NCBI RefSeq assembly: GCF_003581645.1
Contig: NZ_QXFK01000019.1
Location: 496,001 to 560,000, forward strand
Reading direction: 5' to 3'
DNA length: 64,000 nt
Origin: Pelagerythrobacter aerophilus
GTDB taxonomy: Bacteria > Pseudomonadota > Alphaproteobacteria > Sphingomonadales > Sphingomonadaceae
Shown here: positions 17,460 to 23,430 of the stretch, one piece after another
Position numbering within the stretch: the stretch's first letter is position 1
Layout of the letters: each line of letters opens with the position of its first letter
The notes under the pieces: generated by a model
The model's input: the letters and a program-made list of their open reading frames with translations, nothing else
Databases searched by the model: none
What the model was told of the DNA's origin: nothing
Program-made: the position numbers and the translations under genes

Positions 17460-17800
17460 TACCTCGCATCCGCCCTCACCCTCCCACGCCGCTGCGCGGC
17501 GCGGGCCCCTCCCTCTCCCGGTGGGAGAGGGGTGCGGTCGTCGCCATCCTGCTTGCCGCCCTCTCGGCCTGCGCGTCGCAAGTCGACGCGGGCGTGTCGC
17601 AGGACCCGGGCGCGCCGGGCTTCCTCTGGGGGCTGTGGCACGGGTTCGTCTTCCCGTTCGCCTGGATCGGCTCGCTGTTCGATCCGGAGATCGCGGTCTA
17701 TGCCGTGCCCAACCGCGGCGGGTGGTACGATTTCGGGTTCTTCCTCGGGATCACCGTGCTGGGCGGCGGGTCGTGGTTCGGCTCGAGGTCGCGCAAGTAA
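17456..17800 (+). CDS. Probable lipoprotein whose N-terminus is encoded by a palindromic repeat
   Basis: Protein of 114 residues. The signal region VVAILLAALSACAS ends in a lipobox (LSAC). The mature part GFLWGLWHGFVFPFAWIGSL and GGWYDFGFFLGITVLGG is recognisable as a small conserved family of unknown function. The first 25 residues (MIPRIRPHPPTPLRG and onward) are a direct translation of the palindromic repeat at 17472-17531, and the start overlaps the DUF559 stop (ATGA). No other in-frame start precedes the signal peptide, so the repeat seems to have replaced the original 5' end. Confidence 0.65.
   Translation: MIPRIRPHPPTPLRGAGPSLSRWERGAVVAILLAALSACASQVDAGVSQDPGAPGFLWGLWHGFVFPFAWIGSLFDPEIAVYAVPNRGGWYDFGFFLGITVLGGGSWFGSRSRK
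17472..17531 (-). repeat. Palindromic repeat, right (inverted) copy
   Basis: Inverted counterpart of 17037-17089. Read on the minus strand it has CCCTCTCCC/GGGAGAGGG (9-bp stem, 3-nt loop), AGGG, a longer GC-rich second hairpin, then AGGGTGAGGGC. The two copies share their ends and first hairpin exactly and differ in the second hairpin. It lies in frame within the 5' end of the lipoprotein gene. Confidence 0.8.
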
Positions 17801-17816
17801 GGCCCGAATAGCAGAA

Positions 17817-17845
17817 CCCCGGCCGCCAAGGATGGCGAACCGGGG
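17817..17845. terminator. Hairpin between convergent genes
   Basis: CCCCGG/CCGGGG enclosing CGCC/GGCG with a 6-nt loop, located between the convergent lipoprotein and DUF2171 genes. There is no T-run, so it may act as a weak bidirectional terminator. Confidence 0.45.
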
Positions 17846-17891
17846 CTCTTCGCTGCTGCCGTTGCCGGCGCAGCGGATCGCTGCCCATCCG

Positions 17892-18131
17892 TCAGGCGGT
17901 CGCGGCGTTCGTGCCCAGCCCCGCCGGGATGCGCGCCGTCTCCTTCAGATAGATGCGGTTGTCGTCGATCTTCTCGATATCGTCGATCGCGAGGAAGTGG
18001 TGGATGTCGTCGGCGCTGTCCGACCTGGTCAGCTTGATCGCATCGTCCTCCACTTCGTCGACCGTGCCAATGTGCTGGCCCTTGCAGTCGGCGACTTCCA
18101 TGTGCTCCTTGATACGCATCTTCTCGAACAT
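17892..18131 (-). CDS. DUF2171 domain protein
   Basis: Cytoplasmic protein of 79 residues with a PRC-barrel-like DUF2171 domain: MRIKEHMEVADCKGQHIGTV, then VEDDAIKLTRSD and HHFLAIDDIEKID. Relatives are common in sphingomonads and rhizobia, often stress-induced; molecular function is unknown. Start at 18131 is supported by GAAAGGAGAG just upstream. An EcfG-type promoter lies 36 nt before the start codon. Confidence 0.85.
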   Translation of the reverse strand: MFEKMRIKEHMEVADCKGQHIGTVDEVEDDAIKLTRSDSADDIHHFLAIDDIEKIDDNRIYLKETARIPAGLGTNAATA

Positions 18132-18166
18132 GATCGCTCTCCTTTCGGTTGGCTTTACACTTTGCC

Positions 18167-18192
18167 AACGGAGCGCGGCGCCGGCCCGTTCC
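18167..18192 (-). promoter_or_regulatory. EcfG-type general stress promoter for the DUF2171 gene
   Basis: On the minus strand the sequence reads GGAAC, 17 nt, CGTT, an exact match to the GGAAC-N16/17-CGTT consensus of the alphaproteobacterial general stress sigma factor EcfG. The -10 element is 36 nt from the start codon at 18131. Confidence 0.7.
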
Positions 18193-18238
18193 GTCGTTGA
18201 GCGCACGCGAGGAACGGTTCGTTCGAGATGCCGCGGGA

Positions 18239-18493
18239 TCAGACCGGCCGCTCGGCGTCGGCCTTCGCCCGGCGCGCCGGATCGTCGGAGGTTTCGCCGA
18301 CCACCGGCTCGCCCGCCTGCGCCTGCCGCTCGCCGATCACGCCGGTCTTGAGGTCCTGCACCTCGCCCTCCTGCGCCCGCTTGCCGCCCTGCCGCGTCTC
18401 ACCCTCGCGCGGGCCGGTGCGCTCGATGCCGCCTGGCTCGGGCCCCGGCTTGAGAGTGACGTTGCGGCTGTCGTCCGGTTCGTATTCGCCCAT
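18239..18493 (-). CDS. Small hydrophilic hypothetical protein
   Basis: An 84-residue, very polar protein rich in Gly, Glu, Arg and Asp (MGEYEPDDSRNVTLKPGPEP, later GETSDDPARRAKADAE). No membrane segment or domain; probably disordered. Start at 18493 is supported by GAAAGGAGAA upstream and by an EcfG-type promoter 26 nt from the start codon. Function unknown; the promoter suggests a stress-induced peptide. Confidence 0.65.
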   Translation of the reverse strand: MGEYEPDDSRNVTLKPGPEPGGIERTGPREGETRQGGKRAQEGEVQDLKTGVIGERQAQAGEPVVGETSDDPARRAKADAERPV

Positions 18494-18518
18494 GGAAATT
18501 CTCCTTTCGCGAGCGACC

Positions 18519-18544
18519 AACGGCCGGCCGCGCCGCTGCGTTCC
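18519..18544 (-). promoter_or_regulatory. EcfG-type general stress promoter for the 84-residue protein
   Basis: Minus-strand GGAAC, 17 nt, CGTT, an exact consensus match. It lies 26 nt before the ATG at 18493. Confidence 0.7.
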
Positions 18545-18739
18545 GGGGCCGCCCCCGGTTATCCCCACCCTATCGCCCGCGCCCGTTTTGGCGTGCCCGG
18601 CGGCGGGCATAGTGTCGTTCGCCTGACGCGCGCGCCGGGGGAGCGATTCGCGGGTGCGGGGCCTTGCCGCCTCGCGCGGTCCGCCCTTCGCAAAGATCCC
18701 TCCCGGCGCCCGCAAACCGATTCACATACCCGCCCCGAT

Positions 18740-18755
18740 ACGCTATATATTGGGG
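18740..18755 (+). promoter_or_regulatory. Candidate NrdR box upstream of nrdB
   Basis: ACGCTATATATTGGGG matches 12 of 16 positions of the NrdR consensus ACACTATATATAGTGT and stands out as AT-rich in a GC-rich context. It lies 24 bp before the nrdB start, where a repressor would cover the promoter. A clear second box at the usual three-turn spacing is not seen. Confidence 0.5.
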
Positions 18756-18778
18756 CCAACGCCAACCGGAGACGCCAG

Positions 18779-19846
18779 ATGTCCCTTCTCGAAGCCCGCA
18801 AGACCTACAAGCCGTTCGAATACCCGTGGGCTTACGACTTCTGGAAGCGCCAGCAGCAGATCCACTGGATGCCCGAGGAAGTGCCGCTGGGCGAGGACTG
18901 CCGCGACTGGGCGCAGAAGCTCTCCGAGCACGAGCGCAACCTGCTCACCCAGATCTTCCGCTTCTTCACCCAGGCCGACGTCGAGGTGCAGGATTGCTAC
19001 CACGACAAGTACGGCCGCGTGTTCAAGCCGACCGAGATCAAGATGATGCTCGCCGCCTTCTCCAACATGGAGACGGTGCACATCGCCGCCTATTCGCACC
19101 TGCTCGACACGATCGGCATGCCCGAAAGCGAATACGGCATGTTCCTCGAATACGAGGAGATGAAGAACAAGCACGACTACCTGCAGCAGTTCGGGGTCGA
19201 CAGCGACGAGGACATCGCCCGCACCCTGGCGATGTTCGGCGGCTTCACCGAGGGGCTGCAGCTCTTCGCCAGCTTCGCCATGCTGATGAACTTCCCGCGC
19301 TTCAACAAGATGAAGGGCATGGGCCAGATCGTCAGCTGGTCGGTCCGCGACGAGAGCCTGCACTGCGAAGGCATCACCCGCCTGTTCCACGCCTTCGTGC
19401 AGGAACGCGACTGCCTGACCAAGGCGGTCAAGGAAGACATCATGGACATGTGCCAGAAGACGGTGCGGCTGGAGGATGCCTTCATCGACCTCGCGTTCGA
19501 GCAGGGCCCGGTCCCGGGGATGACGGCGAAGGAAATCAAGCACTACATCCGCTACATCGCCGACTGGCGCCTGGGCCAGCTCGGCCTCCAGCCGATCTAC
19601 ATGGTCGAGGACCACCCGCTCCCCTGGCTCGCCCCGCTGCTCAACGGCGTGGAGCACGCCAACTTCTTCGAAACCCGCGCGACCGAGTATTCGAAGGGCG
19701 CGACCAAGGGCAACTGGCAGGACGTCTGGTCGAGCTTCGACAAGCGCCAGAAGGCGAAGAAGGGCGAAGAAGCGAACGACCTCGGGGACGAGGGGCCGGG
19801 GCTGTTCGGGGATGGCGGCGAGAGCGGGAGCGTGGCGGCGGAGTGA
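18779..19846 (+). CDS. nrdB: Class I ribonucleoside-diphosphate reductase, beta (small) subunit
   Basis: Radical-generating subunit for NrdA, 355 residues. The di-iron and tyrosyl-radical signature ExxHxxxY is present as Glu98, His101 and Tyr105 in METVHIAAYSH. The remaining ligands are in FTQADVEVQD and in the late SVRDESLHCEG. Presence of the tyrosine argues for a tyrosyl-radical enzyme (class Ia-like) rather than a Tyr-lacking subclass. Separated from nrdA by the DUF559 unit and small genes. The stop overlaps the start of the next gene (GTGA). Confidence 0.94.
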   Translation: MSLLEARKTYKPFEYPWAYDFWKRQQQIHWMPEEVPLGEDCRDWAQKLSEHERNLLTQIFRFFTQADVEVQDCYHDKYGRVFKPTEIKMMLAAFSNMETVHIAAYSHLLDTIGMPESEYGMFLEYEEMKNKHDYLQQFGVDSDEDIARTLAMFGGFTEGLQLFASFAMLMNFPRFNKMKGMGQIVSWSVRDESLHCEGITRLFHAFVQERDCLTKAVKEDIMDMCQKTVRLEDAFIDLAFEQGPVPGMTAKEIKHYIRYIADWRLGQLGLQPIYMVEDHPLPWLAPLLNGVEHANFFETRATEYSKGATKGNWQDVWSSFDKRQKAKKGEEANDLGDEGPGLFGDGGESGSVAAE

Positions 19847-20388
19847 ATACTCCAGATTTCTGGGTAGTATTCTGGACCGCGCTGATCACGCTTGGAGGAG
19901 CTTGGTTTGGCTACTGGTTGGCTGGCAAACCGCGGTTGATCGTATTCAGCCCAAACTCCACCTTCTTCCAACTTGATCCCCCCGAGGTTGGAGGCTCACC
20001 GCTCGCAATTCGGGCTGGTCAGATTATCGTCCAAAATTATGGTCGGAAAAGCGCGACTAAGGTCCAACTCGTCGCTGAACCCGGGACGATGCCATGGGGG
20101 TACAACCTCTTTCCAGCTTTAGATCATGCAGTAAGGAGGGGTGCTCGCGGAGAGTGGATATTGGAACTTGAGTTCCTCGGGCCGGGTGAAAACGTCACGG
20201 TCCAGATCCTAAATGGGCCACAGATCGCGTCTGTTAGATCGCTCGAAGGAGCGGCAAAGGCCGTCCCGGTCATTCACCAGCGTTTGTATCCGCGGTGGGT
20301 CCAAGTCACGACTGCTGTCTTGATGGCGGTCGGCGTGATTACAATTGCCTATGGTATTTTCACCCTCTTCGAAAGACTGCTGAATTGA
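19843..20388 (+). CDS. Low-GC hypothetical protein with terminal membrane helices
   Basis: Unrecognised protein of 181 residues. It has an N-terminal membrane helix (FWVVFWTALITLGGAWFGYW), a soluble middle with a beta-rich look (IIVQNYGRKSATKVQLVAEP), and a C-terminal helix (VQVTTAVLMAVGVITIAYG). The GTG start overlaps the nrdB stop (GTGA). Base composition is clearly lower in GC than the neighbours (about half by eye) and codon use is atypical, which suggests recent acquisition. The middle could be a CARDB/ig-like extracytoplasmic domain, but this is a guess. Confidence 0.65.
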   Translation: MNTPDFWVVFWTALITLGGAWFGYWLAGKPRLIVFSPNSTFFQLDPPEVGGSPLAIRAGQIIVQNYGRKSATKVQLVAEPGTMPWGYNLFPALDHAVRRGARGEWILELEFLGPGENVTVQILNGPQIASVRSLEGAAKAVPVIHQRLYPRWVQVTTAVLMAVGVITIAYGIFTLFERLLN

Positions 20389-20494
20389 GAGCAGCTCCGC
20401 CTCAGAGCCTAGATCTAGCGCAAGAATACTTACGTCGGACGCCGTGCCATCAAGACGCTTTCCGCGCACGCTCGGACGCGATAGCCTCGCACGT

Positions 20495-21286
20495 ATGAAA
20501 CCACTTGGCCTTCTCACGCTCCTCGCCCTCGCCCCCCTGACCCTCGCCACCCCCGCCGTCGCCTGCTCCGTCGCGCCAGACTACCGCGTCCCCACCAACC
20601 TCGAACTCGCCGAGGAGGCCGAGCTGGTGCTGCTCGGGCGGGTTGTCGGGGAGGTCGAGGGGGCGGATCCGTGGGACAGGAAGCTGCTGGTCGAGCCGGT
20701 GCAGGCGATCAAGGGTGAGATGCTGGAGGGCACGGTGTCGATCGCGTACGCCGGGCTCGTGCCCGAGGACAGGCCGGACTTCGGCATTCTCAGCAATCCC
20801 TACGAGCTGAACCAGGCGCACCCGCTCAGCTATATCGGCGGCTGCATCCGCTACATGTTCCCGCGCGGAACCACGGCGCTGTTCTTTCTCGATCGCGCGC
20901 CGGATGGTGAGGGCTGGCGACCGTCGGGCGGGCCGTTCTCGCGCTGGGCGGAGGACGTGCTGGATGAGCAGGCGCCGTGGCTGATGCTCACGCAGTTGTA
21001 TGTCGACGTCGCCGCCGCGCCCGAGAGCGAGCGCAAGGCCATGCTCGAAGCCGAGCGCGGCGAGCTTGCCGCCATGGCCGACGATCCCGTCGCCCGGCTT
21101 ATCGCCGCCGACATCGCGCGCCAGATCGAAGGGCCGAACCCGACCTGGCACGAAGTCATGGAGCGCGAGATGGAAGCTCACCGGGAGCTCGATTCCGCGA
21201 TGGACGCGGTAGCGGACCTCGAAGCCTCTGCCGACGAACCGCACGAGATGGGTCAGGCCGATGCGATGGAGGATCCCGAGCGCTAG
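20495..21286 (+). CDS. Exported hypothetical protein
   Basis: Protein of 263 residues with a signal peptide (LGLLTLLALAPLTLATPAVA) cleaved before CSVAPDY. The first half (EEAELVLLGRVVGEVEG, EPVQAIKGEMLEGTVSIAYA) resembles the beta-barrel domain of small exported proteins that follow a VACS cleavage site. The C-terminal third is acidic and helical. No specific function recognised. Start at 20495 is set by the signal peptide. The first cysteine lies right after the hydrophobic run, but the site is not a classical lipobox. Confidence 0.7.
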   Translation: MKPLGLLTLLALAPLTLATPAVACSVAPDYRVPTNLELAEEAELVLLGRVVGEVEGADPWDRKLLVEPVQAIKGEMLEGTVSIAYAGLVPEDRPDFGILSNPYELNQAHPLSYIGGCIRYMFPRGTTALFFLDRAPDGEGWRPSGGPFSRWAEDVLDEQAPWLMLTQLYVDVAAAPESERKAMLEAERGELAAMADDPVARLIAADIARQIEGPNPTWHEVMEREMEAHRELDSAMDAVADLEASADEPHEMGQADAMEDPER

Positions 21287-21307
21287 GCGCCAGTGATCCG
21301 CCCCGGG

Positions 21308-21325
21308 TTCCCGCTCTCGCGGGAA
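21308..21325. repeat. Dispersed palindrome TTCCCGC-tctc-GCGGGAA
   Basis: A 7-bp perfect hairpin followed by TGACGAGG, just after the stop at 21286. It matches the well-known class of short dispersed repeats in proteobacteria whose translated shadow reads VIPAxAG. It may also act as a terminator. Confidence 0.6.
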
Positions 21326-21405
21326 TGACGAGGAGGGGAGGCGTTTGCGCATCGTCCCTGCCGGTCCCGCGTGAACCGCTCGCCCGCCTCGCGCGTTGTC
21401 CCCGC

Positions 21406-21618
21406 ATGCCCTCCACCGCGATCGCCCGCTATGCCTATCGCGCCGAGATCGGAGCGCTCGACATCGAGTTCGTGAGCGGGCGCGTCTATCGCTATTTCGC
21501 CGTGCCGGAACGGACCGCGCGCGGGCTGGCGCAGGCAGGGTCGAGAGGCGGCTATTTCAACCGCGCGATCCGCGACCGCTATCGTTACGAACGGTTGCGG
21601 AGCTGGGAGGACGGGTGA
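21406..21618 (+). CDS. KTSC domain protein
   Basis: A 70-residue protein that is a single KTSC domain: IARYAYRAEIGALDIEFVSG, VYRYFAVPE, GGYFNRAIRDRYRYERL. The domain is named from its occurrence at the C-terminus of some lysyl-tRNA synthetases and is frequent as a stand-alone protein; its role is unknown. Start at 21406 is the only compact ATG. It sits between a dispersed palindrome and a low-complexity gene. Confidence 0.8.
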   Translation: MPSTAIARYAYRAEIGALDIEFVSGRVYRYFAVPERTARGLAQAGSRGGYFNRAIRDRYRYERLRSWEDG

Positions 21619-21798
21619 CGCGCGCACCCTCGTTCGCCCGCCGCTTCCAAGATGCAACATATGTCAATTCTCCTCCGAAAATCAACAACTTGGCGCACCC
21701 CGCCTTCGCTCTGGCGCAAGTGAGGAACCGCCCGCCGCGTGGCGGCTTTGGTCGGCAGGTCCTCACAAAAACGGACCCTTTGGAGAAGGAGCCAAGTC

Positions 21799-21963
21799 AT
21801 GAACCAGAGCAACGACAACAAGGGCGGCGGTCAGCGCCAGCAGGGTGGCGGCCAGCAGGAACGCCAGCGCGAGCAGCAGGGCGGCAACCAGCGCCAGCAG
21901 GGCGGTGGCGGCCAGCGCGAACGCGAGCGCGAAGATCAGGGCGGCGGCAGCCAGCGCCGCTGA
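21799..21963 (+). CDS. Gln/Gly/Arg-rich low-complexity peptide
   Basis: A 54-residue peptide composed almost only of Q, G, R, E and N, built from imperfect repeats such as QRQQGGG and QREREREDQGGG. An excellent ribosome site (GGAGAAGGAG) precedes the ATG and a GC-rich hairpin follows the stop, so it looks like a genuine expressed gene. It is predicted to be disordered and soluble. It resembles small stress-induced hydrophilic proteins in composition, without a domain match. GGAACC at 21723 could be part of a stress promoter but the -10 is poor. Confidence 0.65.
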   Translation: MNQSNDNKGGGQRQQGGGQQERQREQQGGNQRQQGGGGQREREREDQGGGSQRR

Positions 21964-21989
21964 CGCCACCGACGCACGTAATGCGAGCG

Positions 21990-22018
21990 GCGGCCGTTCT
22001 CTTTCCGGGGGCGGCCGC
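21990..22018 (+). terminator. Hairpin after the Q/G-rich peptide gene
   Basis: GCGGCCG/CGGCCGC with a 15-nt loop, followed by TTCTCTTT. Probable rho-independent terminator for the 54-residue gene, just before the ribosome site of the ClpP-like gene. Confidence 0.55.
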
Positions 22019-22047
22019 TTCTCTTTCCAGCAGGGGAGATGCGGCCG

Positions 22048-22683
22048 ATGGCCGATTACGAACCACCCGCCGCGGGCTCACCGTCCGCCGGCGGACAAGC
22101 CTCCAGCGCCGCCGCTCCGGCGCGCGAACTGGTCCACAATCCCACCATTCGCCTCCACGGAACGGTCGACGACGCGATGCTCGACACGTTTCTCGACGGG
22201 GTGGCCCGGGCCGAGGGCGGCCAGGGGCCGGTCGCGGTGGAAGTCTGCACGCTCGGCGGGGATGCCGAAGTCGGGCGCCGCATGGTGCTCGAGGTCGGCC
22301 TCGCGCGCGAGCGGCTGCCGGGACGCCGGCTGATCTTCATCGGCAAGACGATCGTCTATTCCGCCGGGGTCACGATCATGAGCGCCTTCCCGCACGAGGA
22401 CCGCTTCGTCACCTCCGACGGGGTGTTCCTGATCCACTGCCGCCAGCTCGAAAAGACGGTCGAGCTGTCCGGCCCGATGCGGGGCAGCATGCCGCTGGTC
22501 GAGTCGCTCTGCCGCCAGCTCAAGCTCGGCTGCGAAATGGAGATCCAGGGCTTCAGGCGGCTGATCGCGGGGAGCGAGATCGAAATGGAGGAGGTGCTCG
22601 ATAAGGGGCTGCACAACTGGTACCTCACCGCGGAAGACGCGCTCGAGCGGCGGCTGATCGCGGGGATCATCGACTGCGACTGA
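22048..22683 (+). CDS. ClpP-like serine protease family protein, possibly degenerate
   Basis: Protein of 211 residues with the ClpP/crotonase fold. After a disordered 30-residue N-terminus come HGTVDDAMLDTFL, FIGKTIVYSAGVTIMSAFP with the expected serine, and FLIHCRQ with the expected histidine. In the segment that normally carries the catalytic Asp (before the TAxEA motif) it reads LHNWYLTAEDA, with no Asp at the expected place. It is therefore a divergent relative of ClpP, active or not. Start at 22048 gives proper spacing to GGGGAG; the ATG at 22039 abuts that site. No Clp ATPase is nearby. Confidence 0.7.
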   Translation: MADYEPPAAGSPSAGGQASSAAAPARELVHNPTIRLHGTVDDAMLDTFLDGVARAEGGQGPVAVEVCTLGGDAEVGRRMVLEVGLARERLPGRRLIFIGKTIVYSAGVTIMSAFPHEDRFVTSDGVFLIHCRQLEKTVELSGPMRGSMPLVESLCRQLKLGCEMEIQGFRRLIAGSEIEMEEVLDKGLHNWYLTAEDALERRLIAGIIDCD

Positions 22684-22740
22684 TCCGGCCGGGCGCAGTC
22701 ACCGGGTCGGGGCGGGCGGGTGCTTCGGTCTGCGCGGGAT

Positions 22741-22780
22741 TTGACGCGGTGCGCCTTATCTGTATTATAGACTTAATACA
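22741..22780 (+). promoter_or_regulatory. Promoter with an overlapping operator-like dyad
   Basis: TTGACG at 22741-22746 and TATTAT at 22763-22768 with a 16-bp spacer form a good sigma-70 type promoter. A perfect dyad TGTATTA-N6-TAATACA (22761-22780) covers the -10 and the expected start site. In such a GC-rich genome this AT-rich 20-bp dyad is likely to be a repressor operator. It controls the DUF4440 gene at 22803. Confidence 0.6.
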
Positions 22781-22802
22781 CTAAGCCACCAGAAGGCCCT
22801 CC

Positions 22803-23339
22803 ATGTTCTCGTTTATCGCACCGCTTCTTCTCGCGCAGGCCGCGCCCGCCACGGCAATGTCGGTTCCGCCGCTCGACGCGCTCACCGGGCAGATCGAGGC
22901 GGCGGACGGGGCGCTGTTCTGGGCGGCGTTCGAGGCGTGCGATCCGCCTGCCGTCGAGCGGGTGCTGGGCGAGGATTTCCGCATGCTTCACGACAAGGGC
23001 GGGCTCGTCGCGAGCAGCCGGGCGGAGTTCATCGCCCAGATGGAGCGCGAATGCGCCGCGCGCGCGCCGGGCGGGGCACACGCCGGCTACGCCAATCGCC
23101 GGCTCGCAGTGCCGGGCTCGCGCACCATCCGCCCCCTCGGCCAATGGGGCGCGCTCGAGGAAGGCGCGCACGTGTTCTTCGAGCGGCGCGCGGATGGCGA
23201 GTGGGAGATGGTCGGCGGGGCACGCTACCAGCACGTCTGGCGCTGGATGCCCGGCGAAGGCCGCCTGCGCCTCGTCGAAAGCCTGAGCTACGACCACGGT
23301 GCCGCAGCGGCGTACCCGCCGGAGGGCGCCGAACAGTAG
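22803..23339 (+). CDS. DUF4440 / NTF2-like protein
   Basis: Protein of 178 residues with an NTF2-like alpha+beta barrel of the DUF4440 type: FWAAFEACDPPAVERVLGED, FRMLHDKGGLVASSRAEFI, then HVFFERRADGEWEMVGGARYQ. An N-terminal hydrophobic stretch (SFIAPLLLAQAAPATA) may be a signal peptide, placing it in the periplasm. Family members have varied or unknown catalytic roles. It has its own promoter with an operator-like dyad, so it is probably an inducible single-gene unit. Confidence 0.75.
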   Translation: MFSFIAPLLLAQAAPATAMSVPPLDALTGQIEAADGALFWAAFEACDPPAVERVLGEDFRMLHDKGGLVASSRAEFIAQMERECAARAPGGAHAGYANRRLAVPGSRTIRPLGQWGALEEGAHVFFERRADGEWEMVGGARYQHVWRWMPGEGRLRLVESLSYDHGAAAAYPPEGAEQ

Positions 23340-23430
23340 CCGAGGCGGTTCGCGCTGGAGCTTGCGTGCCGGGGCTGGCGCGCGCACAAATCGCTTTCCT
23401 ACATGCGCAAAATTTGCTCCATCCTGAGCG

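Noticed and set aside
21723-21750. EcfG promoter before the Q/G-rich peptide gene
   Set aside because: GGAACC is present but no CGTT or GTT occurs at 16-17 nt, so the match is only to the -35.
21826-21960. Short repeats that could be a CRISPR or satellite array
   Set aside because: They are imperfect codon repeats of an expressed low-complexity peptide; no regular spacers and no cas genes.
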